Counted from the stretch's first letter, positions 1 through 9,759 are shown. The stretch is 64,000 nt of DNA from G942493375 sp942493375 (GCA_942493375.1 OW818698.1:1302001-1366000), one strand, 5' to 3'. Program-made: numbers and translations. Notes: generated from the sequence alone by a model not told the origin.

Positions 1-553
1 CTTAGCTATCCGCTATAATCCTGATCAACCTGCAGGATTCAACGAGCAGACATTGTTCTACACGAAAGATGGAACGATCGTTTCCATAATCCGGGGACGC
101 GAGGAACTTGGGCGCGGTGTTCCTGGTGGAAGCAATCTGGATACATGGTTCTTCCGGTCGGAATCAAGCGACGATGGTGAGACCTGGACAAAACCTGAAC
201 CGACTAATCTCCCCGGCACCGGTGCAACCAGCGGTCTGGGGCTGACTCTGCCGGATGGCTCCCTGCTAATCGGCTGCCGGATCCCCTACTCCCGGGAATA
301 CTATGATCTCCCGGAAAAAGACCTGTTCGGACTGAACCTGGCCCGCAGTTTTGATAATGGCAGGACCTGGACTCCGGAGAAAATTATTCAGCGGGATCCC
401 GAAGGATACGCATTCAATTCACATCACTGCGCTATGAATGGATTCTTTAAGAAGATATCCGAGAATGAGTATGAATACTACTTTGGATTCTTCGGGCACT
501 CCTATGAACCTAAGTTTCAGCGTATGTTGAAGGTAAGGTTGAGGGTTGAGTGA
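1..553 (+). CDS. Sialidase-like BNR/Asp-box protein, C-terminal part
   Basis: The frame is open to the left window edge and stops with TGA at 551-553, so only about 183 C-terminal residues are visible. Two Asp-box motifs are present, SSDDGETW and SFDNGRTW, which are the recurring S-x-D-x-G-x-T-W turns of six-bladed sialidase beta-propellers. The family includes exo-sialidases and many uncharacterised BNR-repeat glycan hydrolases. The catalytic N-terminal Arg/Asp residues are not in view, so enzymatic activity cannot be judged. It lies 47 bp before a GH123-like gene on the same strand, which fits a glycan-degradation pair. A TTG at 53 is an internal leucine codon and not a start. Confidence 0.8.
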   Translation, partial: LAIRYNPDQPAGFNEQTLFYTKDGTIVSIIRGREELGRGVPGGSNLDTWFFRSESSDDGETWTKPEPTNLPGTGATSGLGLTLPDGSLLIGCRIPYSREYYDLPEKDLFGLNLARSFDNGRTWTPEKIIQRDPEGYAFNSHHCAMNGFFKKISENEYEYYFGFFGHSYEPKFQRMLKVRLRVE

Positions 554-600
554 TTGAGCATCATGATTCACCACATTGCTGAACAGGAGATATTTCAAAG

Positions 601-2907
601 ATGATAACTACCACGATCAAGCGGGTTTTCGGTGTTTTAACAGGGATTTTATGTCTATCAATATTAATGCCCCGGAGTTCATCTGCTGAAAGACTGTGGT
701 GGGATGGCAGTAAAGATAATGAGACTACAACACTAAAACTTCTGAGCGACAATGCAGGATACTGGGGAGACTCAGTTGTAACGGGAGTTACTTATGACTA
801 TGAAACCAAGCTTTCCGGAACTGGGGACATACTGGGAGATAAAGCAGAAAAGTTTGGGCGCAGGCTTTTAGATGGCAGGCGGAAAGGTGATTGGGGTGAC
901 TGGGTAGTCCCGGTTGGGGTAGATGCTGGACCACTGACTGTAAAATTCGACTTTAAAATGCCCTGTTCATTCAGCGAGATCGATCTTGCATCCAGGACGG
1001 AGAGGTTTTCGGTCAGGATAGAATCCAGTAACACAGATACAGGTTCCTGGAAGTCGATCTATGAGATAAGTTATCAAGATTGTCTACCCAGGCAATTACA
1101 CAGGATAGTCCTTTCAAAACCTGAGACAGGTCGCTATTTAAGACTCACTTTACAGGGCACAGACAAAACGGAACTCGACGAAGTACTGGTCTGGGGGGAT
1201 GCACAGAACAGCGATACTATACCGGACTCCTATAGATCAATCGGAGCAACTGCCAACATGATGGAATTGCAGTCAAAATCCATCCCCGGTATCGACAGTA
1301 CATCATTTACCTCATCGCAATTTGAGCAGTGGCTAAGTAAGCTCGGAAAATTAGCAAAAAAACCCGCCGTATGGTCAAAAGTGGCTGACTGGGATAGTAT
1401 TTCAAACGAACCGATATTGCCCTCACCACAAAAACTGCTTAAAAACATTCCTCTGCTTCTGACAAGAAATGAAACGGAGGCTGCAGCGATTGCTCTAACC
1501 AGCACAGTTTTTGAAAATCCACGTACCCTGGAGATTTCTCTCAGCCAGTTTAAAAGAGTCGGATCTAATGAAAACGTCAGCGGGATAAAAGGCAGACTCC
1601 TTGTCTTTGGTGCTATTAAATCCCGCAACTACGGCACCGTACTCAGCCCGTTATTCGCTGCGGACAACCTGCTGGGTAAAGGACTGATGGAGAAATATCT
1701 GACAAACGGTTATGGGTTAAGGAACTTCCCCAAGGTTACCTTATCACCAGGTGGATCCATAGTCTTCTGGGTGAGAGTTACAACTGACGGAGCTCAGCCC
1801 GGAGTATATGAAGCCAAACTCTCATATAAGGGTGGAAGTCCTGTTACAGTCCGTGCCGAAGTTGTTAATGTGACATTACCCTCTCCGCTGGCATTCATAA
1901 GAACGTGGGGAGAGACAACCCGTATGTTTCCTTTTGAATATGGAGACCGGATGCAGCGCGAAGTATCCAGTGCCCAGTCGATGGGGATTAGCGTATGGGG
2001 AACTCCTCCATTACCCGGAACATCGACTGAACTAGCCAGGAAGTCTGGGCGCGTATTTATACCATTTCCTGGAATTCCAAACAATATGATTACAGCAGCC
2101 TATACGGGTACACTCAAGCCGGAAAACCTCACCGATCAGGACAAAGCTTCCATTGAGCAGTGTGTAAGGGACTCAATGCAGCAAGCCAAAGATCTTAAAC
2201 TTACATATAACGAATGGTTCATAGATATACCTGATGAACCCGGGGTGCATAATAGCAAACTCTACGGTGTAGTGACTGCAATCATGCACAAGATTGACCC
2301 CAGGATACGAATATTTGTGAACCCTTGCTTCTGGGGAGGTACAGGTCCTGCTCCTGAACAGGATGTTTATGATTCGTTGAATGGATGGTATCAGAAGGAC
2401 TGCGATATATCTTGTCCAAACAGATATCTCTTGGATAAGCGTCCTATGCTGTATCCGCTGTGGGATGCTCCAAGATTCATCAGGACTTATTACGTTGTTA
2501 CGGGTCAGTGTAAGAGTGAGAGGCGCGAAAATATCGATTTTTATAGAAAGATGGGTTGGGACACATTTTCCAGAGGTTGGAATGGCTGGGGTTTCTACAG
2601 TTACTGTTCACCAAGGGGCAATGCGTGGGATGATCTGGATGGTTCATGGACTGAGGATGGTGCTCCTGACTTGATGGCCGTATATCCAGGACTCAAGGAA
2701 TGCGTTCCCACTAGACAATCAGAATCGGCGAGAGAGGCATGGGAAGATTTTTGCCTACTGACGTTAATGAAAAACAAAGGAATGAAGTCCGTTGTTGATG
2801 CTCTTGTAAAGGCTTATAAGGACGGGGCTCCTGTTGAGAGTCTCAGGACTAATGGATTGCGAAAAATCTCTCAGTCATTCGGCAATAAGTTGAATAAACG
2901 CAAATAG
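601..2907 (+). CDS. Secreted GH123-like (DUF4091) glycoside hydrolase
   Basis: 768 residues. An N-terminal signal peptide (hydrophobic stretch at about residues 8-28) predicts export. Residues about 30-200 look like a jelly-roll module, possibly F5/8-type, with YLRLTLQGTDK resembling the end of such domains. The C-terminal half has the layout of DUF4091/GH123 catalytic domains, including the acidic pair in IDIPDEPG near residue 541. In GH123 N-acetyl-beta-galactosaminidases an Asp-Glu pair does substrate-assisted catalysis, so an N-acetylhexosaminidase activity is plausible but inferred. The ATG at 601 follows an AGGAGAT-like ribosome binding site. The neighbouring sialidase-like gene supports a role in glycan breakdown. 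Confidence 0.75.
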   Translation: MITTTIKRVFGVLTGILCLSILMPRSSSAERLWWDGSKDNETTTLKLLSDNAGYWGDSVVTGVTYDYETKLSGTGDILGDKAEKFGRRLLDGRRKGDWGDWVVPVGVDAGPLTVKFDFKMPCSFSEIDLASRTERFSVRIESSNTDTGSWKSIYEISYQDCLPRQLHRIVLSKPETGRYLRLTLQGTDKTELDEVLVWGDAQNSDTIPDSYRSIGATANMMELQSKSIPGIDSTSFTSSQFEQWLSKLGKLAKKPAVWSKVADWDSISNEPILPSPQKLLKNIPLLLTRNETEAAAIALTSTVFENPRTLEISLSQFKRVGSNENVSGIKGRLLVFGAIKSRNYGTVLSPLFAADNLLGKGLMEKYLTNGYGLRNFPKVTLSPGGSIVFWVRVTTDGAQPGVYEAKLSYKGGSPVTVRAEVVNVTLPSPLAFIRTWGETTRMFPFEYGDRMQREVSSAQSMGISVWGTPPLPGTSTELARKSGRVFIPFPGIPNNMITAAYTGTLKPENLTDQDKASIEQCVRDSMQQAKDLKLTYNEWFIDIPDEPGVHNSKLYGVVTAIMHKIDPRIRIFVNPCFWGGTGPAPEQDVYDSLNGWYQKDCDISCPNRYLLDKRPMLYPLWDAPRFIRTYYVVTGQCKSERRENIDFYRKMGWDTFSRGWNGWGFYSYCSPRGNAWDDLDGSWTEDGAPDLMAVYPGLKECVPTRQSESAREAWEDFCLLTLMKNKGMKSVVDALVKAYKDGAPVESLRTNGLRKISQSFGNKLNKRK

Positions 2908-2910
2908 CGC

Positions 2911-2979
2911 AGTGTATTTCGGCATCATGCTACCGCAGCCTTTATTGTTAGCTGAAATCGGTCAATGCCGAAATACACT
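2911..2979. repeat. Inverted repeat with 15-bp arms between convergent genes
   Basis: AGTGTATTTCGGCAT at 2911-2925 is perfectly complementary to 2965-2979, with a 39-nt spacer. It sits between the convergent stops of the GH123-like gene and the caspase-like gene. There is no T-run, so it is not a classical terminator. It may act as a bidirectional RNA 3'-end structure. Confidence 0.6.
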
Positions 2980-3005
2980 TCAAATGCCTGGTTTCTATGA
3001 CGACA

Positions 3006-4457
3006 TCACGGTGTCCTGGCTATTCGGAAGCCGTAGTAGATATCGCACAGGGCTGGGTTGTAGGAATAGCGTTTTGAACACTGGGATGAATCGTATGCGT
3101 ATCCATTGTTCCACGAACCTCCACGCAATACACGGGCGGTTCCAGTTGCTGGTCCGGTTGGATTGGTTGACGGGCTGTTTTTGAAGTAGTCTTTATCGAA
3201 CCAGTCGGAGCACCATTCCCACACATTGCCACCCATATCCTGACAGCCATATGCGCTTGCTCCATCCGGATAACTGCCTACCGGTCTGGTTGATCCATCT
3301 GCGTATTTGCTGTCTTCCAGTATTTCGCCCCATGGATAAATCCTGGCATCAGTACCCCGTGCTGCTTTCTCCCACTCTGCTTCGGTAGGCAAACGGTATC
3401 CGGCCCATTTGGCATATGCGTTTGCATCTTCCCAGGTCACGTTTACAACTGCATGGTCTTCCTTCCAACCCCAAACAGGGGCTTTCGGCATCTGCCGACC
3501 GGTTTCGGTGCAGAACTTGCGGTATTGGCCGACTGTCACTTCATACTTACCGATGTAATAGGCATCCAGGTATACCGAATGCATAGGTTTCTCTTTATCG
3601 GGGCCGTCACCCAACCAACTGCCCATCCAGAACTCTCCGGCAGGCACCAGCACCATTTGATCGATCTCTGTGCGGTCTATTGTGACCAGTGAAACCGGAT
3701 CTGTTGGTTCTACATATACAGTTTTTGCTGTGGGAGTGAACTGGAACTCATCTTTGGAATCATTGATATAGAAACCGGGGGTTTGCTTACCTCCGGTGGC
3801 GCTACTTACACTGCGAAGCAGAGAAGCGAATAAATTTGTTGCGGTAAAGGGTTTGTCGATGTTGGATGTGCGGGCTTTTAACTCATTCAGAAGCTTGTGG
3901 GTGAATGCTCCATGCCCCCACTCCGGGCGCTGTATGTTTGGCTGGCCGTTGGATCCAGCGGTGATTAATTGCCGTGACTTTTGGTTCGATTCAATACTGG
4001 GCATTGTCACCCCTGATAAGCAGGAGTCTGCTATTACAAGCACATGTTTAGCCGGACTTGGTGCGATTGTATCCCAGATGCTCTGCATACCAAGTGCGGT
4101 ATTATTCAAATCGTCACCTGAGAAGTAAATGAGTATGCGGTCGTCACTCTTAATTCGTTTTGGGTTGGCAAGTGATGAAAGAGCATTGGTTATCGCTTTT
4201 CTGGTTGCTCTGCGGTCGGTCAGGACTTTTACATTGGCTGCGGGGAATCCGTATGAGCCGACGAGGAGTTCCTTCAGATCGCGGACATCGTTGACTGCAT
4301 ACTGGCGCTGGGTTTGAGGCGACAGGTTGGGATACTTATTTATGCCTATCAGAAGAGCATAGGAGTTGCCATACGAAAGCTGACTTGCATATGTTACCTC
4401 ACAAGCTACAAGCGCCAGCAAGACTCCCAGTATCAACATAAATCTACTGTTTAACAT
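3006..4457 (-). CDS. Caspase-like (C14) domain fused to FGE/SUMF1-like domain, caspase histidine missing
   Basis: 483 residues with a signal peptide. Residues about 30-200 are a caspase/metacaspase fold: ALLIGINKYPNL, RDLKELL, ILIYFSGDD and the cysteine motif VIADSCLSG. Family members read YFSGHG at the catalytic histidine. Here YFSG runs directly into DDLNNTALGMQ, so the histidine and the loop after it appear deleted in frame, while the cysteine stays. Residues about 260-480 are a formylglycine-generating-enzyme-like domain (MVLVPAGEFWMGS, GYRLPTEAEWEKAARG, GGNVWEWCSDWF, VLRGGSWNN). The copper-binding cysteine pair of true FGEs is not apparent, so this domain is probably a binding module. 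A GAGGTGG ribosome binding site precedes the ATG. The upstream gene of the same strand is unrelated in family, and an MFS gene ends 11 bp before this start. Confidence 0.8.
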   Translation of the reverse strand: MLNSRFMLILGVLLALVACEVTYASQLSYGNSYALLIGINKYPNLSPQTQRQYAVNDVRDLKELLVGSYGFPAANVKVLTDRRATRKAITNALSSLANPKRIKSDDRILIYFSGDDLNNTALGMQSIWDTIAPSPAKHVLVIADSCLSGVTMPSIESNQKSRQLITAGSNGQPNIQRPEWGHGAFTHKLLNELKARTSNIDKPFTATNLFASLLRSVSSATGGKQTPGFYINDSKDEFQFTPTAKTVYVEPTDPVSLVTIDRTEIDQMVLVPAGEFWMGSWLGDGPDKEKPMHSVYLDAYYIGKYEVTVGQYRKFCTETGRQMPKAPVWGWKEDHAVVNVTWEDANAYAKWAGYRLPTEAEWEKAARGTDARIYPWGEILEDSKYADGSTRPVGSYPDGASAYGCQDMGGNVWEWCSDWFDKDYFKNSPSTNPTGPATGTARVLRGGSWNNGYAYDSSQCSKRYSYNPALCDIYYGFRIARTP

Positions 4458-4468
4458 AAATCCACCTC

Positions 4469-5638
4469 TTATGCTTTAGCTTCTCTGACTATTTTGTGAG
4501 CCGGAAGTTTTACTGCTGTCAGGACAAGTGATACCGCAACCATAATAGCTCCACCTATGAATGCTGCCGGGTAGCCGAAACGGGCCCACAACACCCCACC
4601 AACAAGAGGGACCAGGACTGCCGCGATGTGGTTCAGGGTTACCCCTACGGATAGCGTCGGCATCAGGTCTTCAGGAGCAGCGATTTTGTGCAGGTAGATT
4701 GTCATACAGTCACCGGAAATATAGAACAGATTATCAACACAATACAGGACATACAAAACCATTACGTTCTGTGCCATTGCATATCCGGCGAATACAATTA
4801 CAAGCCCTGCATAGCTTATGGTCAGTATCTTTTTTGCGCCGACTTTGTCGATCATTTTGCCAATTATTGGACCCTCAAAAATGTTCACGATACTGTTTAT
4901 GACCATCAACACAGCAATATGCTTGAGATTGGTGTGGTATTCCCTAGTCAGCGCATAGATAGCGAAGGTCATGAATACTTGTTTGCGTCCACCTTCCAGC
5001 ATTGATAGAACATAGTAGACCCAGTAATTGCGTTTCCATACAAATCTTGGCTTTTCGACATTGCTGATGTCTCGCCTCAATGTCATCAGGACCAAAGCTG
5101 CAATAAATACACCGGACGCACCAATTATGAACCATTGAGAGTAGGTCAGGGCATTACCAAGCAGCATGACAACTACCATACCGGTCACAGCCCCAATGCT
5201 GCCGGCAGCGGCGGTTTGACCCAGTCGTTTCCCTCTCTCGGTCTTGCCTGCAAGTCCAAGAACAATAGAGGATTGTAGAGGCATCCATGTGTGCAGACCT
5301 ACACTCCATACGAATGAACATATCATCAGACTGGTTACATTGTCTACGCCTACATAAGCGACCATGCCAGCGGACATCAGCAGCAATGCGATGGAACCAA
5401 GCATCGGTTCTGCAATACGCATGGTCAGCCCTGCAAGCAGGAAGCATAGCAGTCCCGGGGACTCACGGACAGCTTCAACTATGCCCAGACTCTCGGGGCG
5501 GATGTGCAGGGTTTCGGTCATAAAGTTGAATATTACGGTGTTGTAGACACCAAATCCAAGCATCATACAAAAGAGTGCCAGCCAGAGGAGTCTCAGGCTG
5601 CGGTCGACTTTCATGAAGCGGGAGAGGTAATGTTGCAA
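4469..5638 (-). CDS. MFS transporter
   Basis: About 389 residues with roughly twelve hydrophobic segments in the two-times-six layout of the major facilitator superfamily. The loop between helices 2 and 3 carries basic residues, and GKMIDKVGAKK after helix 8 resembles the duplicated MFS loop motif. It is an inner-membrane secondary transporter of unknown substrate. The first possible start is TTG at 5638. ATG at 5614 (MKVDRSLRLLW) is equally likely, as neither has a clear ribosome binding site. It is transcribed towards the caspase-like gene 11 bp downstream and may share a transcript with it. Confidence 0.85.
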   Translation of the reverse strand: MQHYLSRFMKVDRSLRLLWLALFCMMLGFGVYNTVIFNFMTETLHIRPESLGIVEAVRESPGLLCFLLAGLTMRIAEPMLGSIALLLMSAGMVAYVGVDNVTSLMICSFVWSVGLHTWMPLQSSIVLGLAGKTERGKRLGQTAAAGSIGAVTGMVVVMLLGNALTYSQWFIIGASGVFIAALVLMTLRRDISNVEKPRFVWKRNYWVYYVLSMLEGGRKQVFMTFAIYALTREYHTNLKHIAVLMVINSIVNIFEGPIIGKMIDKVGAKKILTISYAGLVIVFAGYAMAQNVMVLYVLYCVDNLFYISGDCMTIYLHKIAAPEDLMPTLSVGVTLNHIAAVLVPLVGGVLWARFGYPAAFIGGAIMVAVSLVLTAVKLPAHKIVREAKA

Positions 5639-6049
5639 TGGAATACTCCGGGGATTACACTGTATTCTGATCTATGTAATACATTTTATCAGATTGGTTG
5701 GAAAAACGCTTTACATATTGGTTGGATTTGGATTATGCTGGGGGTTGTGGGTGTTGCTTACATCATTAATGCTGTAGGCGATTGGTTTGCTGTTTTCTCT
5801 TCAATCCCCCCTACCCCCCTTCTCCAAGGGAATTGGTCGTGCTTGTTCCAAGGGGTATTGGTTGATGCTTCGGCAGAGGTTTTGCATCGGCATCGGCGCT
5901 ACGGGACGATTGGTTTTGGGTAAATTAAAGCCTGTAACCCTACGCTCTGATACCGATGCATTTGTGATTTGTGAAGGGAATCAATCCCCCTGACCCCCTT
6001 CTCCAAGGGGAATTAATAGGATTGTAACGTTTTTTGAGGTTTTTTATTC
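5639..6049. repeat. Repeat-filled intergenic region
   Basis: No gene is supported here. It holds a C-rich element ending TCTCCAAGGG at 5801-5835, a TGCATCGGCATC...TACCGATGCAT element at 5883-5961 and another C-rich element at 5981-6016. All three belong to families seen elsewhere in the window. The divergent promoters for the MFS gene and the ABC operon must lie in this interval but I could not assign them. Confidence 0.6.
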
Positions 6050-7798
6050 GTGAAATCTTTGTGGAGACTTCTCCGTTATTTGAAGCCTTTCTGGCTTCCT
6101 ACTTTATTGGCGCCTTTGCTGATGATACTGGAAGTTGCGATGGATTTATCGCAGCCGCGGCTGCTGCAGACCATTGTGGATGTTGGTATTAAGGGGCACA
6201 ATCTCTCATCTGTCCTGCACACCAGTTACTGGATGCTGATTGTCGCAGTAGTTGGTCTGATTGGTGGTGTGGGGTGTGGTGTTTTTGCTACTATTGCTGC
6301 ACTAAACTTCAGCACATCTATTCGGGATAAACTATTTAACAAAGTTCAACAGTTGTCATTCGGCAATCTGGACAGGCTGGAAACGGGTGGTCTTATTACG
6401 CGGTTGACCAGTGACGTTGACCAGGTGCAGGAAGCTGTGTTGATGCTCCTGCGTATGATGGTAAGAGCTCCCCTGCTTACTATCGGTGGATTGATCATGG
6501 CCGTGGTCACGGCTCCGAAGCTTTCTCTGATCCTGCTAATTATCGGCCCTATTGTTATATTCGTGCTGGTGCTGATCAACCGGAAAGCCCACTTGCTTTT
6601 CACCACCGTGCAGGAGAGTCTGGACGATGTCAATACTGTCACTCAGGAGAACCTGGCCGGGGTGAGGGTAGTCAAGGCGTTTGTCCGGGGGATTTATGAG
6701 TCTGTACGGTTTGGCAGAGTCAACGAACGGCTGAGTGATGATAAGATCAAAGCGCTCTCGGCGATGGCTACAGTTATGCCGGGGATGATGCTGTTGATCA
6801 ATATCGGGATTGCAGCTGTATTGTGGTTTGGCGGGGTCTCAGTGACCAAAGGGAATCTCCAAGTCGGGCAGTTGCTGGCATTTGTAAACTATCTGCTGCA
6901 GATGCTGTCTTCATTGATGATGGCTAGTATGGCGCTGATAATGCTTTCAAGGGCGGATGCTTCGGCTGAACGCATTGTGGAAGTGCTGGACAGTGTGCCG
7001 GATATACAGGAAAAGCCAGATGCAATTGAGGCCCCACACTTCCGTGGACGCGTGGCATTCGACCATGTCAGCTTCACCTATAATCTGGATGATGGTTCAT
7101 CGGTGCTGCGGGATGTTTCGTTTGTTGCAGAACCTGGCCTGACTATCGGTATTCTTGGTTCTACTGGTGTGGGAAAGTCTACACTGGTGCATTTGATCCC
7201 CAGGCTATACGATGTTACAGCTGGACGGGTGCTCATTGATGATATCGATGTCCGGGACATGATTGAAAGCTCCTTGCGAAAACAAATAGCCATAGTGATG
7301 CAGAACACGATACTTTTTTCGGGAACGATACGTGATAATCTGCGGTTTGGAAAACCTGATGCAACTGATGGGGAGATTGAAGAAGCTGCGCGGATGGCAC
7401 AGGCGCATGATTTTATAGTTGGTTTCCCTGACGGGTATGATTCTGTGCTTGGACAGAGTGCAGTTAACCTTTCCGGCGGGCAGAAACAGCGCATAGCAAT
7501 CGCCCGTGCACTTGTTGCTAAACCATCTATTTTAATACTGGATGACTGCACAAGTGCTGTGGATATGACTACGGAAGCAAAGATACTTGAGGAACTTAAT
7601 GCCTGGTCTCACAAGTGCACGCGGTTTGTCATTGCCCAACGCATCAGCGCCGTGGTTGGTGCAGATAAGATCCTGGTGATTGAAAATGGGGGTGTAGCAG
7701 CAGAAGGCACACACAGTGAACTGATGCACAGCAGCCCGGCTTACCAGGGCATCCTCCGATCTCAGATCAGCGGGCAGGAGGTGAATGATGTCGACTAA
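6050..7798 (+). CDS. ABC exporter subunit, fused membrane and ATPase domains, degenerate ATP site
   Basis: 582 residues: six predicted transmembrane helices (about 1-310) followed by a nucleotide-binding domain. Walker A is GSTGVGKST (about 368), the signature is LSGGQKQR, and Walker B is ILILDDCTSAVD (about 494). The catalytic Glu after Walker B is Asp, and the H-loop reads VIAQRIS, with Gln in place of His. This is the pattern of the non-consensus partner in heterodimeric exporters of the LmrC / TM287 type. The start is GTG at 6050. The stop overlaps the next gene by 14 bp, so the two subunits are translationally coupled. The substrate (drug, lipid or peptide) is unknown. Confidence 0.92.
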   Translation: MKSLWRLLRYLKPFWLPTLLAPLLMILEVAMDLSQPRLLQTIVDVGIKGHNLSSVLHTSYWMLIVAVVGLIGGVGCGVFATIAALNFSTSIRDKLFNKVQQLSFGNLDRLETGGLITRLTSDVDQVQEAVLMLLRMMVRAPLLTIGGLIMAVVTAPKLSLILLIIGPIVIFVLVLINRKAHLLFTTVQESLDDVNTVTQENLAGVRVVKAFVRGIYESVRFGRVNERLSDDKIKALSAMATVMPGMMLLINIGIAAVLWFGGVSVTKGNLQVGQLLAFVNYLLQMLSSLMMASMALIMLSRADASAERIVEVLDSVPDIQEKPDAIEAPHFRGRVAFDHVSFTYNLDDGSSVLRDVSFVAEPGLTIGILGSTGVGKSTLVHLIPRLYDVTAGRVLIDDIDVRDMIESSLRKQIAIVMQNTILFSGTIRDNLRFGKPDATDGEIEEAARMAQAHDFIVGFPDGYDSVLGQSAVNLSGGQKQRIAIARALVAKPSILILDDCTSAVDMTTEAKILEELNAWSHKCTRFVIAQRISAVVGADKILVIENGGVAAEGTHSELMHSSPAYQGILRSQISGQEVNDVD

Positions 7799-9623
7799 GC
7801 AAGCACCACCTGAGCAGAATAAAGGATTCAGAGGGCCTGGAGCATTTATGATGTCAGCTCCCAAGGTCAAAGACCGCAAAGGAGTCCTCAAGCGGCTGTG
7901 GAAATACTCTAACCCCTACAAATGGCGCCTGCTGGGTATTGTGTTCATGGTCTGTCTAACGACCGGGCTGGGACTGTTGATCCCATGGGTAACGGGCAAG
8001 GCTATTGACAGGTATATCGGTAATCACGATCTGCCGGGACTAGGTCGGTTGATCTGTTTTATGGTCGGTGCATGTGTCCTGGCAGCTATAGTGACGTGGG
8101 TGCAGAGCGTGCAAATGATCCAGATCACCCAGCTTGCTGTCAGGGATATCCGCAAAGAGCTGTTCGATCATTTTCAGACTCTATCACTGAGGTTTTTTGA
8201 CCGCCATCCTCATGGGGAATTGATGAGCCGGCTGAGTAACGATACAGAGACTATCAGCACAACACTCGGTGATGGCATTACTCAATTCATCGGCAGCGCG
8301 CTTTCGATTATCGGCGCCGGAACTATTATGTTCGCTCTGAACTGGCGGCTTTCGCTGGCCAGCATGACGACTATTCCGATTATCCTGATAGTGACAAAAT
8401 TGCTTGCAGGACGCAGCAGGCAGGGGTTCCGGGACAGGCAGGAGAAACTCGGGGCTATGAACGGGACTGTCGAGGAGACGATCCAGGGGCAGCGTGTGGT
8501 AAAAGCTTTCTGCCGCGAACAGGAGACACTGGAAAAGCTGACGACTGCCAACGTGAATCTCAAAAAGACTGCGATCCTGGCTACTATTTTTGTCGGCACT
8601 ATGGGCCCGTTTATGAACTTGTTTCGCAATATAGGTTTCACGGTAACTGCGGGTGTCGGCGGTTGGATGGTGGTGGAGAATATGGTGACTGTCGGCACGG
8701 TTGCGGCATTCATAAGTTATGCGGACTACTTCAACCGGCCTATTATTCAGATTGCTAACCTTTATGGAATGCTGCAGGCGGGACTTGCGGGAGCTGAACG
8801 TGTGTTTGCAATACTCGACGAAGTCCCGGAGATCAACGATGTCCCGGATGCGATCGAGTTAACGGATATCCAGGGCCAGGTGGAGTTCGACAATGTCAGC
8901 TTTGGTTATGTGCCGGATGTGCCGGTGTTGAGCGAAGTAAGTTTCTGTGCCCAGGCCGGGCAGACTATCGCACTTGTGGGACCGACAGGTGCAGGCAAGA
9001 CTACGATTATCAACCTGCTGACGCGGTTCTATGATATCGATGCCGGAGCTATCAAGGTGGATGGCAAGGACATCAGAGTTCTAACCAAAGACAGCCTGCG
9101 AGAGTCGCTGGGAATCGTTTTACAGGATACATATCTGTTTACCGGTAAAGTGCGGGAAAACATACGCTACGGGCGCCTGGAAGCTTCTGACAGTGAAGTG
9201 GAGGATGCGGCGCGGCTGGCAAATGCTGACTCATTTATCCGGCACCTGCCCCACGGTTATGATACAGTCCTGTCGGATGCAGGAGGCAGTTTGAGCCAAG
9301 GGCAGAGGCAGCTGCTGGCTATTGCCCGTGCTCTGCTGGCTGATCCGGCAATTCTGATACTGGATGAAGCAACCAGCAGCGTGGATACGCGTACTGAAGT
9401 CCATATACAACAGGCGCTGCGCAGGCTTATGCGTGGACGGACGAGTTTCATAATTGCGCACCGATTGAGCACGATTCAACAGGCTGATTGCATACTGGTC
9501 ATTGACGGCGGCCGGATTGTGGAACGCGGGACTCATTCTGAGTTATTGGAGAAGCAAGGGGCATATTATAATCTGTATGCCAGTCAGGTTGAGAGTATTA
9601 AGCAGTCGATTAGTGTGACATGA
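7785..9623 (+). CDS. ABC exporter subunit with consensus ATPase residues
   Basis: 612 residues. An N-terminal cytosolic extension of about 45 residues precedes six transmembrane helices (to about 350) and a nucleotide-binding domain. Walker A is GPTGAGKTT (about 400), Walker B ILILDEATSSVD keeps the catalytic Glu, and the H-loop His is present (IIAHRLST). The signature is altered to LSQGQRQL. Combined with the upstream subunit this gives one consensus and one degenerate ATP site. The start ATG at 7785 follows GGCAGGAGG inside the upstream gene. Confidence 0.93.
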   Translation: MMSTKQAPPEQNKGFRGPGAFMMSAPKVKDRKGVLKRLWKYSNPYKWRLLGIVFMVCLTTGLGLLIPWVTGKAIDRYIGNHDLPGLGRLICFMVGACVLAAIVTWVQSVQMIQITQLAVRDIRKELFDHFQTLSLRFFDRHPHGELMSRLSNDTETISTTLGDGITQFIGSALSIIGAGTIMFALNWRLSLASMTTIPIILIVTKLLAGRSRQGFRDRQEKLGAMNGTVEETIQGQRVVKAFCREQETLEKLTTANVNLKKTAILATIFVGTMGPFMNLFRNIGFTVTAGVGGWMVVENMVTVGTVAAFISYADYFNRPIIQIANLYGMLQAGLAGAERVFAILDEVPEINDVPDAIELTDIQGQVEFDNVSFGYVPDVPVLSEVSFCAQAGQTIALVGPTGAGKTTIINLLTRFYDIDAGAIKVDGKDIRVLTKDSLRESLGIVLQDTYLFTGKVRENIRYGRLEASDSEVEDAARLANADSFIRHLPHGYDTVLSDAGGSLSQGQRQLLAIARALLADPAILILDEATSSVDTRTEVHIQQALRRLMRGRTSFIIAHRLSTIQQADCILVIDGGRIVERGTHSELLEKQGAYYNLYASQVESIKQSISVT

Positions 9624-9631
9624 ATCGCGGA

Positions 9632-9660
9632 GACGGCAGGCTGGAAGCCTGCACCACAAT
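9632..9660. repeat. Short repeat ACGGCAGGCTGGAAGCC, copy 1
   Basis: A near-identical copy occurs at 17518-17545. The core GGCAGGCTGGAAGCCTGC is itself a small palindrome. Both copies lie just outside gene ends. Confidence 0.6.
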
Positions 9661-9759
9661 TTTGAATCGCGGATGGCGCGGAGGCTCGCGGATTTCGCGG
9701 AAAATATCATCGTTGGCGGGATTGTTGTGCTGAATGGGACATTGTCATCCTGAATAGGA

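Noticed and set aside
3006..4457. Functional sulfatase-modifying enzyme
   Set aside because: The FGE-like domain lacks the cysteine pair at the copper site and no sulfatase gene is nearby, so a binding role is more likely.
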